Source: Straminergon stramineum
Lineage: Eukaryota; Streptophyta; Bryopsida; Hypnales; Calliergonaceae
Assembly: GCA_963920665.1 (NCBI GenBank)
Contig: OY987268.1
Location: 21,330,501 to 21,394,500 of the forward strand
DNA: 64,000 bases
Reading direction: 5' to 3'
Under the pieces are notes generated by a model, which saw nothing but the letters and a program-made list of their open reading frames with translations, searched no databases and was not told the DNA's origin. This document shows, one piece after another, positions 28,944-40,200 of this stretch. Every line of letters starts with the position of its first letter. Position 1 is the stretch's first letter. Made by a program: the position numbers and the translations under genes.

Positions 28944-31900
28944 AGCTTTTGATATCTCTTCGTATTGGATTGGTGAAACAGGGGAGATAGTTGCAATGAT
29001 ATCCGTGGATCCACTGGAGGATACGTCTTTCTTGTAGTCCTTGGAATTTTGTCGATACTGTAAAGGGATCAATCGTTATCCGGTTGCTTACGGTCTTCTG
29101 TGATACTTACAGGGGGGGGTTCTGTGAACTGTTTTATCTCTCTCCACATGTGCTATGTGTAAATGTACAGAATGTGTTTTCTGTACAACTTCAGTGCAAT
29201 TGATGCTGTTTTGCTACTTTCTATTCTTTTTGTCTGCGAGCATCTTCTTGTTCGTAGGATTAGCATTCTTTGGATTGCTGTTTCTGCTGGTATTGTCTTA
29301 ATTGTGTTGCGACACTGAAGTTATTCATCAATCTCAATTCATTATTGGTGTTGCTTGATTATGTCCTTAAACAGGGCGAATGTTACTGCATATTGCACTT
29401 TGCTTAGAAGTTGATAGGGAAGGTTTGTGCGAAATATTCTTATCATTTCACATCGGAGAAGCATTACTTGTTGCTACGTATCAGCAATTACATTCGGATC
29501 TCCCAGTGGTTTTTATCATAGAAATTGTGCTGTAGGTTTGAATCTACAGTTTTCGAGTTAAATTCAATCTCCCATTGGTGCATAGGAGCTTGTGTCATCC
29601 TCGATGAGTTTAGATTAGAGTTGAAGGGCTTCATTTGGGTCCATTTGGGTTTTTTAGAATCTGAACATTTGGTGTTAAATGTAATTAGGTGATTTGCAAA
29701 ATGGAGCTTCTAATGTGGACAACTGCACTCCACCCTCTCTAATGGAAGTCTTTATTTCCATGTCACGTATATCCTCACATTCTGTGCATGTTGTGTACAC
29801 AGAATTGCTTTTATAAATTTATTATTTCTGCGGAGGCCTTTCTTGATAGAGAGAATTGAATCAATTTCAATCTAGTCAGAGTCATAGCCCAAATGCATTT
29901 TTCATCTCTTATAAGGGAATAAATTATTCACTCAATCAGCTTCTCTTTAGATTGTGATTAGGGCAAACTTCCATGAACTTAATCTTGGCCAAACCTTTTT
30001 AAATTTAAAAAACAAAAACTTAGTAGAATTCTTCATGGAAGTGTGCAATATTTGCATGAGTAGAATTGGAAATGTTGGTTGCAAAATTTTGGGGGGAGGC
30101 CTATAGAAAGTGGAGAATATAAATCTCCAATTTCTAGACAAATTACTTTTAGTGTTGTAATTGAATGTTTTTGATTGCCTTTAATTTGACAACAAGGAAA
30201 ATATTAGAGGTTGTTTTATTAGAATACAATGATTTTGCTAAGTTTGTGGATTAATTACAATAGGATTAGTAGCTTTTTGTTGATTATGTCAAATTGCACT
30301 AGAATACATCTTTGGTAAAGATCAAATGTTAGACAAACTAAATTCAATTACCGTGATCCATACTCACAAAGCTAACTTAGTCTAATCCTAGAATATTGCA
30401 AATGTGTTTAACACATTAATATGATAATTCATAGTATTTTGAATATGTTATATAGTGTAGTCCAAACTATTTTCATACTATCTTCAATATTGTGATTTGC
30501 ATTCTTTCTCCATAGGTTTTCATCAAAATTTCATCCAATGGTTCAAATTGATTTGATTACATTCATCTAAAATTGTCCAAATTAGTACAAGGGGATCTTG
30601 GTACTATTATTAAATAGAAAATGAAGAATTAAATGTTTACATTCTAAGATTTTAACAAATAATTTTTTATTTGATATTAGAATGAGAAAGTTTTTTTTTT
30701 AATATAATCACAAATCAATTGAATTTTAAATTAGAATGTCAAGAGATGTTAATTGACAGATTATACATTTCAATTTCAATTGGATGTAACATTTATGGAG
30801 GTCAATTGAATATGTCACTCATTCTTGATATGGGATTTTCTACTTTTCAATATTAAAAATGCTTTAAAAATGAGCAATCATGAGATTATTGTTTCATCCT
30901 TGACGACCCAAGGGGGGTGTACTTTCAAAATGGGCCACAATTGCCAAGAATTTGAGCAATTTGTTCACTCATCTTTTCTTGAGATCAGATAGAATGTAAT
31001 CATAGGATCTTGAAGTTCACGTTGTAAGTGAACACCTCAAAAAAATGTAGATTATTTGATTGCACAATTTAGTAGATGTTTAGGTTTGAAGCTTTATTTG
31101 GGTCAATGGAAAAATAGGCAAAGCACTTTGAAGGAGTATATCTTAGTGAGAATATTCCAAAATTATGAAGATTTTTGCTCAGTGAAAAACAAGAGAGTTG
31201 AGAATGCTTATCTAAAAGTTCACAACATTTCAAGCATTTTTCAATTCATGGTAGAGCTTGCAATGCAAAGTGGTCACTAAAATGAGTAGTGTTTGTAAGA
31301 AAAACAATGATGGGACACTTGTCTTTTCTTTGAACTCTCAGGATCTTCCTTTTTGGAGGTGGATCTACCCTTTTGGAGGTGGGCAAAAATTGCATTGGTT
31401 GGTTGACTTTTTTAGTCTATAGCCAAACTAAACCCCCAGATATGAGTTGTTCACTACAACTCAACTTAAAAAGAAAATTCACATGGCAAAGTTTGACTTG
31501 GAATTTGATGAAACTACCACCATTGGATTCATAGCCTAGTTTATTTTCTTGAAAGATGATATTTATGTTAAGAAAAACTCAAATGAAATTTAAGAATGGG
31601 CAACTCAAAAAAGAGGGGCAACAACTAAAAAATGGTTGCTTGCATCATTAGGGGTTAAGTGCTTTAATGTCCCAAAAGTGAGAGATGCATAGAAAGATTT
31701 CACTACCAATTGATGTTCATTTCAAGAGGTGGTTGCTTTTAGTGCCCTCTTGCATTTCAACTTCTAATATTTGTAACTAATTCCACAAAGGGCCAAATAA
31801 TATGAAACAACTTGGGTTAGATGCCAATTCCATATTTCTTACTACTAAAATTTACTTAAAATTGTTTCAATGCAAGGAGTTCAGCTTCCCCCAAATGCAA

Positions 31901-32230
31901 TTATTTCTTAAAAGGTTGCCATTATGAGCAGACTACCTTATTGCTAAAGCCCTTAGAGATTGTTGTGAAATAGTCCACATGGTAGAAAGAGAAGTATTAA
32001 TTTGCATTTACTAACCAAAATTCTTGGGAGTTTGGGGCTTTCATGAAAGTCAATTGCATTCCAAGGTCTAAGGATGCAAATTGCGTGTCCACATTTCTAC
32101 TTGCAGGGAATTATGCTAAGCGTGCTTAGAACTATGCTATTTGCATCTACCTCATCATACATTTTTTTTGAAATTTTGGATGGAAGAGATAGTTTGGAAA
32201 ACTCTATGTGTGAACATGGGCAAGAACGTA
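28944..32230. other. Peroxiredoxin 3' flank, then AT-rich DNA
   Basis: The first 200-300 bases are probably the peroxiredoxin 3' UTR; gene-like composition continues to about 29900. After that the DNA is AT-rich with no gene recognised. AGGGGTTAA at 31650-31658 is a solo right end of a TTAA element without a visible left partner. Confidence 0.4.
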
Positions 32231-32493
32231 GGACATTAAATCCTCCATTTGAACTGGGCCCCACATGGTAATTTTGTGGGTTATTTGGGGGTAAAAGTAA
32301 AAAATGCCCCCTATTTTGAGCCATGTCTAGGGTATGTTCTGTACCTCCCCTAGTTTATTTGCAGTCTCTGATTGCAAATATGAATCAAGAATTTGCAAAA
32401 AATAAAAAATGTGCAAAAAATAAAAATTCCTGCATTTTCCCCAAGGTAAATTTGCCCCTGCAGGGCCCAATTCGAATGGAGGATTTAACGTCC
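32231..32493. repeat. Inverted repeat, about 33-nt arms
   Basis: The left arm (32231-32264) contains TTAAATCCTCCATTTGAACT, and its near reverse complement is at 32461-32493 (TTCGAATGGAGGATTTAA). Weaker pairing continues inward. It probably marks a fold-back element; the outer limits are unclear. Confidence 0.65.
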
Positions 32494-32696
32494 TCTGGCA
32501 GGAACTGCCCATTACAATCAAACTCAAATCTGATAATTATGCTTCCAACCCAAGCATATTCCATGGTCAGACACCACAAATTTGAGATCTTAGGGCATGT
32601 TCAGATCTTGAAGATCTTACGGCTAACTTGTTTGTAGAAGAAATTGTATGGTATCAAAGCACAAACACAATTCAGCACTTTGAGGCACATAGGGGT

Positions 32697-33677
32697 TTAA
32701 CCCCTCATCGCCTGAAGTCCAAACATGTGTAAAAGCTGACTTGCTTTACAAGTCCTATAAGTCTAAATCTCAGTGAGGTATGAAAATCTCAACCGTACAA
32801 TATTGTAGTGTGCATGTTGTAGATGGTGTGAAAAAAATTTGGGGTCATTTGACCGTATAGATTGAAAGATTATAATGTTTTAGTGTTGAAAGAATATGCT
32901 GAAATTTTCTTAAAAACTCATTTGGTTGTGCAATTCGATTTCTAAACCTACTCAAATGAAAAAAATTTAAAAATACAAAGTGATTCAAACCAAAAGACAA
33001 ACACTTGGGTGAAAAGAAATCTCATTCAATTGACTCATTGTGTCTGCAAAATTGTTTTGAAATGTCAAAAAACAATGAAAAAAGTAGCAAAAAATCACAT
33101 CTATGTCTGAACCTCCCTCTACTAAAATGCTTTTCAGTCACTCATAACCTCTTGGATTCATATGAAATTTTCATCTTATAAACAAGACTAGTATGCGCAA
33201 CTTTTCCAACAAAAATTATTGAAAACGGACCATGTATAAAGAAGTTATAAGCCGCTGAAGTTCATTGTAATGTAAAAATGTCTGGATTTTGAACTTCGAA
33301 TTGCTCCCAAACATTCAAAACAACTTGGATTGACATGAAAATTTTACCACAATAACTAGGCTTTATTGGGAACGAAACCCAACAATTTTGATTGAAAACG
33401 AACATTTGATGAGAAAGATACAAACCCCCGAAGTTGCAGCCATCAGAATGCAGTGAGGTGAACTCAAATTGAACCTGTGAACTTCGAATGACTCTCAAAA
33501 ACTCATTAGATCTTGGATTGATCTGAAAATTTTACCACTGAAACTAGACTAATATGCGCAACTTTCCCAACAAGTTTTATCAAATTTGGACATTGGATGA
33601 AAAAGTTACAGCACTTTGAATTTTACTGCCAGACTATGAGGGGACACTTTTCGTCCCCTCCGACGGTGAGGGGTTAA
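32697..33677 (+). mobile_element. TTAA element family A, copy 1 (981 bp)
   Basis: The left end is TTAACCCCTCATCGCCTGAAG and the right end in reverse complement is TTAACCCCTCACCGTCGGAG. It aligns along its whole length with 52990-53954 in the same orientation. The interior holds about three degenerate direct repeats of roughly 200 bp, each with a CATAAC..CTTGGATT..ATGAAAATTTTA..AC.AGACT core. No transposase frame. Confidence 0.9.
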
Positions 33678-34054
33678 GGTAGGAACACCCATAATCATGA
33701 GTGTACCCATAGTTGAGAGTAGAGTTCCCTCAAAGTGTTCCCTAATGTACCTTGAAACCATCTTCAAAGTACTTTGAAACCATCTCCATACTTAATTGTG
33801 GTTGGTGGGCTCTGATGTTTTCAGATTTTGGTGCTAGAATCAAGGCAGATTCAATAGAGTGTGACCATAGGTGCCCTAGGGAGTTCTACTTTGAAAATTC
33901 ATAGAAATTAGATGCCTTATCCAAATTTTTTTTTTTAAATTCATGATTTTCAATTACTAATACTGAAAAAATATTTTTTGTAGAAAAATTTGACCCCAAC
34001 TATGCTGAATTGCTTAAATTGACAGTTATGCATGTTCCTACCTTAGCCTTGGAC
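33678..34054. mobile_element. Possible TIR element abutting family A copy 1
   Basis: AAGGTAGGAACA at 33676 is matched by its reverse complement TGTTCCTACCTT at about 34043-34054. The pattern resembles the ACTAAGGTAGACC termini of the element at 44822-45247. The limits overlap the family A terminal TTAA, so the boundary is uncertain. Confidence 0.45.
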
Positions 34055-34186
34055 ACAACCCCTATAACCAATGTAGTCATCAAAATGCTTTGATTATTGG
34101 ACCAATAGGTGCATACTTTCTTTTTACATTGAACAATGAAGTCATCCAATGAACACTTTGGGTCCTCAATGTTGTTTGAGGGTTGA
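34055..34186 (-). mobile_element. TTAA element family D, copy 2 (about 132 bp)
   Basis: Inverted relative of 26999-27130 and about the same length. Its terminal TTAA has decayed (TTGA at 34183-34186). Shared blocks include TGAACAATGAAGTCATCCA. Confidence 0.65.
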
Positions 34187-36081
34187 TACTTTGATGTCCA
34201 ATGTCTAGATGATGAATAGAAGTGAATAGTTGTTGCTCATAGACAAAGACAAATTTTCATCCATTTATATTTTAGGAGATTGTTGTCTAAGTTTTTGATT
34301 GTCAGTTGTTCATGGAATGACCTTACACGACATGAATATTTTTGAAATACGGCAAATGTTGAAAAATATCCAGATTTCTTGAAATTTTTTAATCTGTGCC
34401 CAAAGCTGTGAATAAGGTAAATGAGTTGATTGTGGCCAAAATGGGAGCAAGCCCGTTGCAGGCAAAATTGTAATAATGGTTTAGTAAGTTCTAAAATATA
34501 CACCACTAATATAATTCTATCGACAATGCACTTGCCCACAATGAACTCACTTACCTTAATCAAAATTGTGAGTAATGAGAAAGTTGAAGTATTTGTGGTT
34601 GAATTTTTGAATGAGGGCAAAGTGACTTGTGTTGAATCAATTATGTGTGTCATGAATTCTAGTCTTTCTTCAAAAATCTAAACCTAAAAATGCATCATAC
34701 AACTTTAATATATAAATTGTCCAATTCAACAAATATTTCAAATGCAAGGGCATTGAGATGTAACAATGGTTCATGTTGTAACCTATACTCTCTCAACAAT
34801 TGTTAATGCAAATCTATGCTCTCAATTCAAATATTGTGAAATTCAACACCATTTTCATGTTTATCAAATTGTGAATATTTTAAATTCTATAAATGTCAAC
34901 TTCCTTCAATTTCTATGTACAACAATGTAAAATGATGTATATCAACATGTCAAGGCACCATATTTTTTTTGGAATTCTAACAAAAAGTTGACAAAATCAA
35001 ATCTTAGACAATCATGGCTAACTTTGAAATTAATTTTCTTTCAAATATCTACAAATTTTTTTCTTCAAACTTCCAAAATAACATGTTATATATTGCATAC
35101 TACAACTTCTATGTATCTACTTTTGGACTTTGCACATTAATGTTTATAGTGTGGTTGTGTGCATGAAAATGTTTCAAATCCATAATCAATTTTTTTGGTC
35201 ATTTGAAAAACTTATAAGCTTTGGGGGAATATGAATTTAGTTCAATCGGTAACCAAAAGCACAACTTGTGCTACAATAAGCCCAAATGTCAAGTTGGCAA
35301 ATAGCAAAAAATCCACAATAACTTGAAATAATTTATTTTTCTCATAGATTATATTTTTTTGTCTATATAGAAAGCTTTGACTCATTCCATTTGGATTTGT
35401 GATGTGAAAGTTATGAAGAATCTTGTTTGTTTGGCAAGCAAAGCATCTTCTCAAAAAAGTAACATATAGGATTTATTTTTGAGCTCAATTTTTTTCATTA
35501 TTTCAAAGCAAAAATTTCCATAGGGATAAATTTTATTTTCACAAAAATCTCACCATTAGATATTATTGTGTTTTAATTCCATCTTAGAGCTATTAACAAT
35601 TGAATTTTTCTCCCTATCTCATATCTACTTCTACTAAACAATTTTTTAAAGAATGAAAATTATGTTATTTTTGGTTATTATTTTTTTTCCTAGACCCTCA
35701 ACTTAATTCTTCATGATAAATATTTCTTAATCCAAAACTTGTAGTACACAATTTTTAAGATAAGAGGATTCAAAGTCTCATAACCTAGTTTGCCTCAGTG
35801 CCAAAAAAACATATTTTCTTCACTTTGAATGCAATTGTTTTGCAATCCATGTAGTTAAAGTTTCTCAAATTTCTTTAACACATTCTTATACTAGTCTATT
35901 TTAAGATCCCATGGTTAGATAAGCAAATAAAATCACCATTTAAAATTTTTCTCTTTGTAGTGGAAATGACAATTTTGGATGGGTTTTGACAAAAAAGAAA
36001 TGCCCTAGAACTCTAGGAATTCATATTAATATTATTGGTACCCTCTCTCTTCCTTTTTCACTTTGTTGATGTCATGTGAGA
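34187..36081. other. AT-rich intergenic DNA
   Basis: No gene recognised. The longest frame (34237-34653, minus, 138 codons) is overlapped by a plus-strand frame and has no recognisable domain or exon partner. Confidence 0.35.
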
Positions 36082-36874
36082 TTAACCCCTTAACATTGGA
36101 GGTGGGCAATTTTGGTACCTATTATAATAGCAAGGCCTTGCACTTGTGAAGTTTTCTCAGTTTTACTGGCTAATTTCCTTCAATTCCCAAATTGAGCCAA
36201 TTTCTCAAGTGTAAAGTCCGATTTTTTCTCTATTTTTTTACTTTGAATAGAAATTCCTTAGATTTTTTCACCAATTTTTTGCCAATTTTTTCAAATTGCA
36301 ACTATTTTTTTCTGAATTCCATTGGCTAACTTTGAATTAGTCGCCAATTCTTCTGAAACATAGAGTGGAGGCTACAAAGTTCTGTAGACAGTTTGATTTG
36401 TTGGACATTTAGACAGCTCAAGTTTTTCACTTCCCAAATATAGTTGGTTCATAAGTTCTTGAAGAGTTCCTCTAATCACAAGCTCATCAGTTGTGAAGCA
36501 CTTTGGAAGTGAATGCCATAATTTACACAGTCAAATCTGCTAATGATTTTCAAGTTTTTGCTTTCCAGTGTATAAGGGCTGGCTTCCATGTGCAGTCAGG
36601 GGCCGGTGAAGCCCACCGATGAGCGGTGCCATGGGAGTCCAGTTCTTCTAGAACTCCCATTCCACCGCTGATCCATGTGCTACTGAGCTTCACCAGCCCC
36701 CAACTCCACATGGAAGCCGACCCTAACTCCCTAAGGGGTCTGATGCTTGTACTCAAGATCATACAGTTACTCTGTTCACCTCTTAGTAAAAATCTCCTAC
36801 TTTCTTCATTAAAATTTCACCAATTTCTTGGTCTTCCTTCTCTTCAGCAATGGATCACGACACCAAGGGGTTAA
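36082..36874 (+). mobile_element. TTAA element family E, copy 1 (793 bp) with internal hairpin
   Basis: The left end is TTAACCCCTTAACATTGG and the right end in reverse complement is TTAACCCCTTGGTGTCG. The 5' part (about 36100-36350) matches 44281-44520 in inverse orientation, with shared blocks such as CATTGGCTAACTTTGAA. A GC-rich fold-back (36576-36723) lies inside. Non-coding. Confidence 0.75.
36576..36723. repeat. GC-rich fold-back, about 70-nt arms
   Basis: GGCTTCCATGTGCAGTCAGG at 36580 pairs with CCACATGGAAGCC near 36700, and GGTGAAGC..TGAGCGGTG pairs with CACCGCTGAT..GCTTCACC around an AGTTCTTCTAGAACT centre. It is much richer in GC than the element that contains it, so it may be a separate insertion. 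Confidence 0.7.
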
Positions 36875-37289
36875 CACAGAATAACTATCGCTTTTTGTGA
36901 TTTTTTTTTTATTACAATAACAATATATTAGTCTTCAGAGTATATTTCACATGGCCAAAAAGGTCCAATACGAGTGGGACTTCCTAATGTGAGATGTGAC
37001 TGTGGAATGAAAAGCTCAAACCGCCATCAATCCTCGTGCCTACAGTACGTAATTTCCAATACAGCCTTTGAGAATATCACTCGCGTTAAGGCCGCCGTGA
37101 ATAAATAGTCCGTTGGGGATAATTACACTACCAATGTGACATGGACATAGGTAACTTAGTACTATCCTGATAAGGCCTCTAGAATGTCTGGGCCTCTGAA
37201 GGAATGTCAGACTACATCAAATCCAAGGCATTGTGATAAGCTAAGAGCTTGTGCAAAATAGGTACTGAAAACTACAGTGCACTTGGTAC
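36875..37289. other. 3' flank of the GLYR gene
   Basis: Composition becomes gene-like after about 36950, and the GLYR 3' UTR probably lies here. No separate gene seen. Confidence 0.35.
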
Positions 37290-40200
37290 TTATGATGCAG
37301 CTTTTGCAGCGTCTGGCACATTAGCACCTTCTTGGGCAAGTGTTTGATATATGGCTGAAAAATCTTGGTCACCCAAACCCATGCCTCGGGCTTTCTTGTA
37401 CACCTGCATCAAACGCAAGCATGCGGTCATTGCTCTGAGCAAACGACTTTAGTGGATGGATAAGGGATGTGCACCCAGAATCACTGCGAGAATTGTACAC
37501 ATTCTTTTCAAGTGGTGATTCTGGGTGCACATACCTTAATGCTCGAGATCTTGGGAGGGTCAAGAGCAATAGCGGACATGATGCTAAGCCATTCTACTCA
37601 ATAAAAAATGTCCAAATCTGTATTTTTCGTTGATCCAAGGGCTCAGAATGAGAATGACTGGATTGTAATCCTAATTTGTCTGGCCAACAAGTCTACAAAG
37701 TTGTTTGGAACATTAGATTTGGCATTTATGATCCCAAAACGATCAGATCCGTTTAATGTCACAGCATAGGCACCTAGAATGCATGTGATACAATGGAATC
37801 TTACAACATTGTGACAATCATTACAAGTAAAAATGACACCAAACAAGTTTTTGGGGTACCCGAATCAAGAAAGTGGAACTTGTCAAACCCCTTACTATGA
37901 CATTTGTGTGAAACGTCTTGTGACAAAATAAAGTGAGATGGTGAGTGGACAGAATGAATTTTGAATTTAGTAAAACAATTCCCTAAGGTTTGCTGAGAGA
38001 ACACAGGAAGTGATATTAGAGAAGGTGATATTAAGATGGTTTGGGTGTAACCACGAGGCAGAGAGAAATCAGAGAATGATGAGTAGGTTTTTCACCTCAT
38101 TGGCTGCAGCAGCAACAGGCATTGACTGAGCTGCTTCATCGCCCAATGCCAGAGCGAGCCGCATATCCTTCTGTTGATGTTTCAAAGGAAATGCTGTCGG
38201 GAACTTCCCCTCAATCATAGATGGGCCCTTCAACTTGAACATTGGATTTGCCATTACCCCTAGCTCCTGCATCCACACAGAAAGACAGGACCATCTCACT
38301 TGTTAGAACACTCCATTCCATACTCAAAACACTTATATCTTACCACTTGAGCTCCCACTTTTTCATTATGGCAGATCTGAAAGTGTGACAAAGGTGCTGC
38401 AGTCAGTGATAATGTGGAAATGAGCAAGGACGCCATTTTAGATATATACATATGCACGCAGTCTATACTATTATATCCAAGTATAAATGAATCATATACT
38501 TTAACAAGGCTCAAGTTTGTGTTTGAGTTTTTCTAAAGCAGATTAGTTTTAGGTAGCATAGAGTCTATCCCTCAAAGGGCTATATAATTATTGTGTCACT
38601 CTCATTGTCCATAGGATGTTGATACGGAACCTTGAACGAAAAGGTTATTTAAGGTGCGTCAACCTCAAAGAAAAGGTCAGAATTATTTCTGTCATTTAAA
38701 GAGGATCATAGTAAAGAATGTTCAGTGACCACGTATCAAAGAAGATTAAAGCAGATTAGAGTCCACAAAGTTGCATGCAATAAGTGACTTTGAGAAAAGT
38801 GATATTACTTGCCAGTACTTCCAGGAGAGTTTGTTGACTTAGCCCTGCCTTGTCTGCCACTGCAAGACCTTCTGAGAAAGCTGCCATCATGCTGCGATCC
38901 AAAGACTACAATATTAGACTACATTCTCGAAATATATACTGAAATATCTAAAAAGTTGTCAAAATACAACAATTGTCTCTAAACAAACATAAATAGTTTC
39001 CACAAAAATCTAGAGAATGCAAGGTCAATGAAAGTGGTTTTGAAAAAGCACCTGCCCATTATCATGTTGACGACCAATTTCATTTTGGCACCACCACCTA
39101 CATCATTCAGGTAGAACGATTTCTTCCCCATTGCATCGAAGGCTGGGCTCACCCTTTCAAAGAGAGACTGCAAGACACGAGAAGTAAATGATCACAAGGC
39201 TCAACGAGTGATTTGCAACTCGAGAATTGACTCATAACATTCTTGGAAATCAGATCCTCTCACCTGGGGTCCACCTACTATTACAGAGAGAATCAAGGGA
39301 TCCAAGATTCAATAATCTTACGACACTTGCTTTTTTTGACGGACTTCTACCACTAAGTTGAATTTAACATTTGAATGCAAACTTCCTGGCCCATGATTCA
39401 TAAAGTCATTATCATTCAAGAGTTGCAATCTTAAACACATGTCTAGGGCCACAAGACAATTGACATTACTATTTCTCACATCATTTTACCAATCTATTTA
39501 TCTTTAGTGCTAAAAATGGAAAGTGTGCAAACCCGACGCTACTCAAGATGTTATGACTTGTTAGCAACCAGCTTTCTGACGTTCTAGGTTATGTATGGTT
39601 ACAGATCCTTAGAACCCAACTGCCATAAAGTGGATGTTATGTGCACCTTACTGCCAGCAGCGAGGATAATTAGAGTGGCCATCTCTGCGGGTTGTTTGCT
39701 ACCGGATACTGGAGCTTCCAAAAAATCTCCGCCTTTGGCTGCAATAGCCTGTGAAGAGGACACACAAATCAACTTCGTCTCAAGAAAATCACACGCGATT
39801 CTCCATACAGGCGAGGCCGAGAACCTGTTAATCCCTAAAGGATCAAGGATTTATGATCTCTAAGTGATCAATTTGATCGATCATAAAGTACTCCGTATAA
39901 TTCAGATGAGGCAAAAATTTCATATCACTAGAACCAATGAAGAACATAACATGTGTTGGTCCAAAAGTAAATGAAATCCTACAAGGATGAAGTCCCCATA
40001 ATACTTACTCAAAACTGGAAAAAAAACATGAGGTCCACTTTGGACTTCTTGGTCCTTTGAAGATTAGACACAGACATGTTCATGTTGAAGCAAACTCAGT
40101 GACTTTCAAGAGAGCATCAGATAATATGAGAATATAGCATCAGATAATTTTGCCAGGATCTTTCGAAAAGTCGCAAATGAGGAGGAGAAAGTGTAAAACC

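Noticed and set aside
34237..34653. 138-codon minus-strand frame
   Set aside because: AT-rich, mirrored by a plus-strand frame, no domain or start context; chance.
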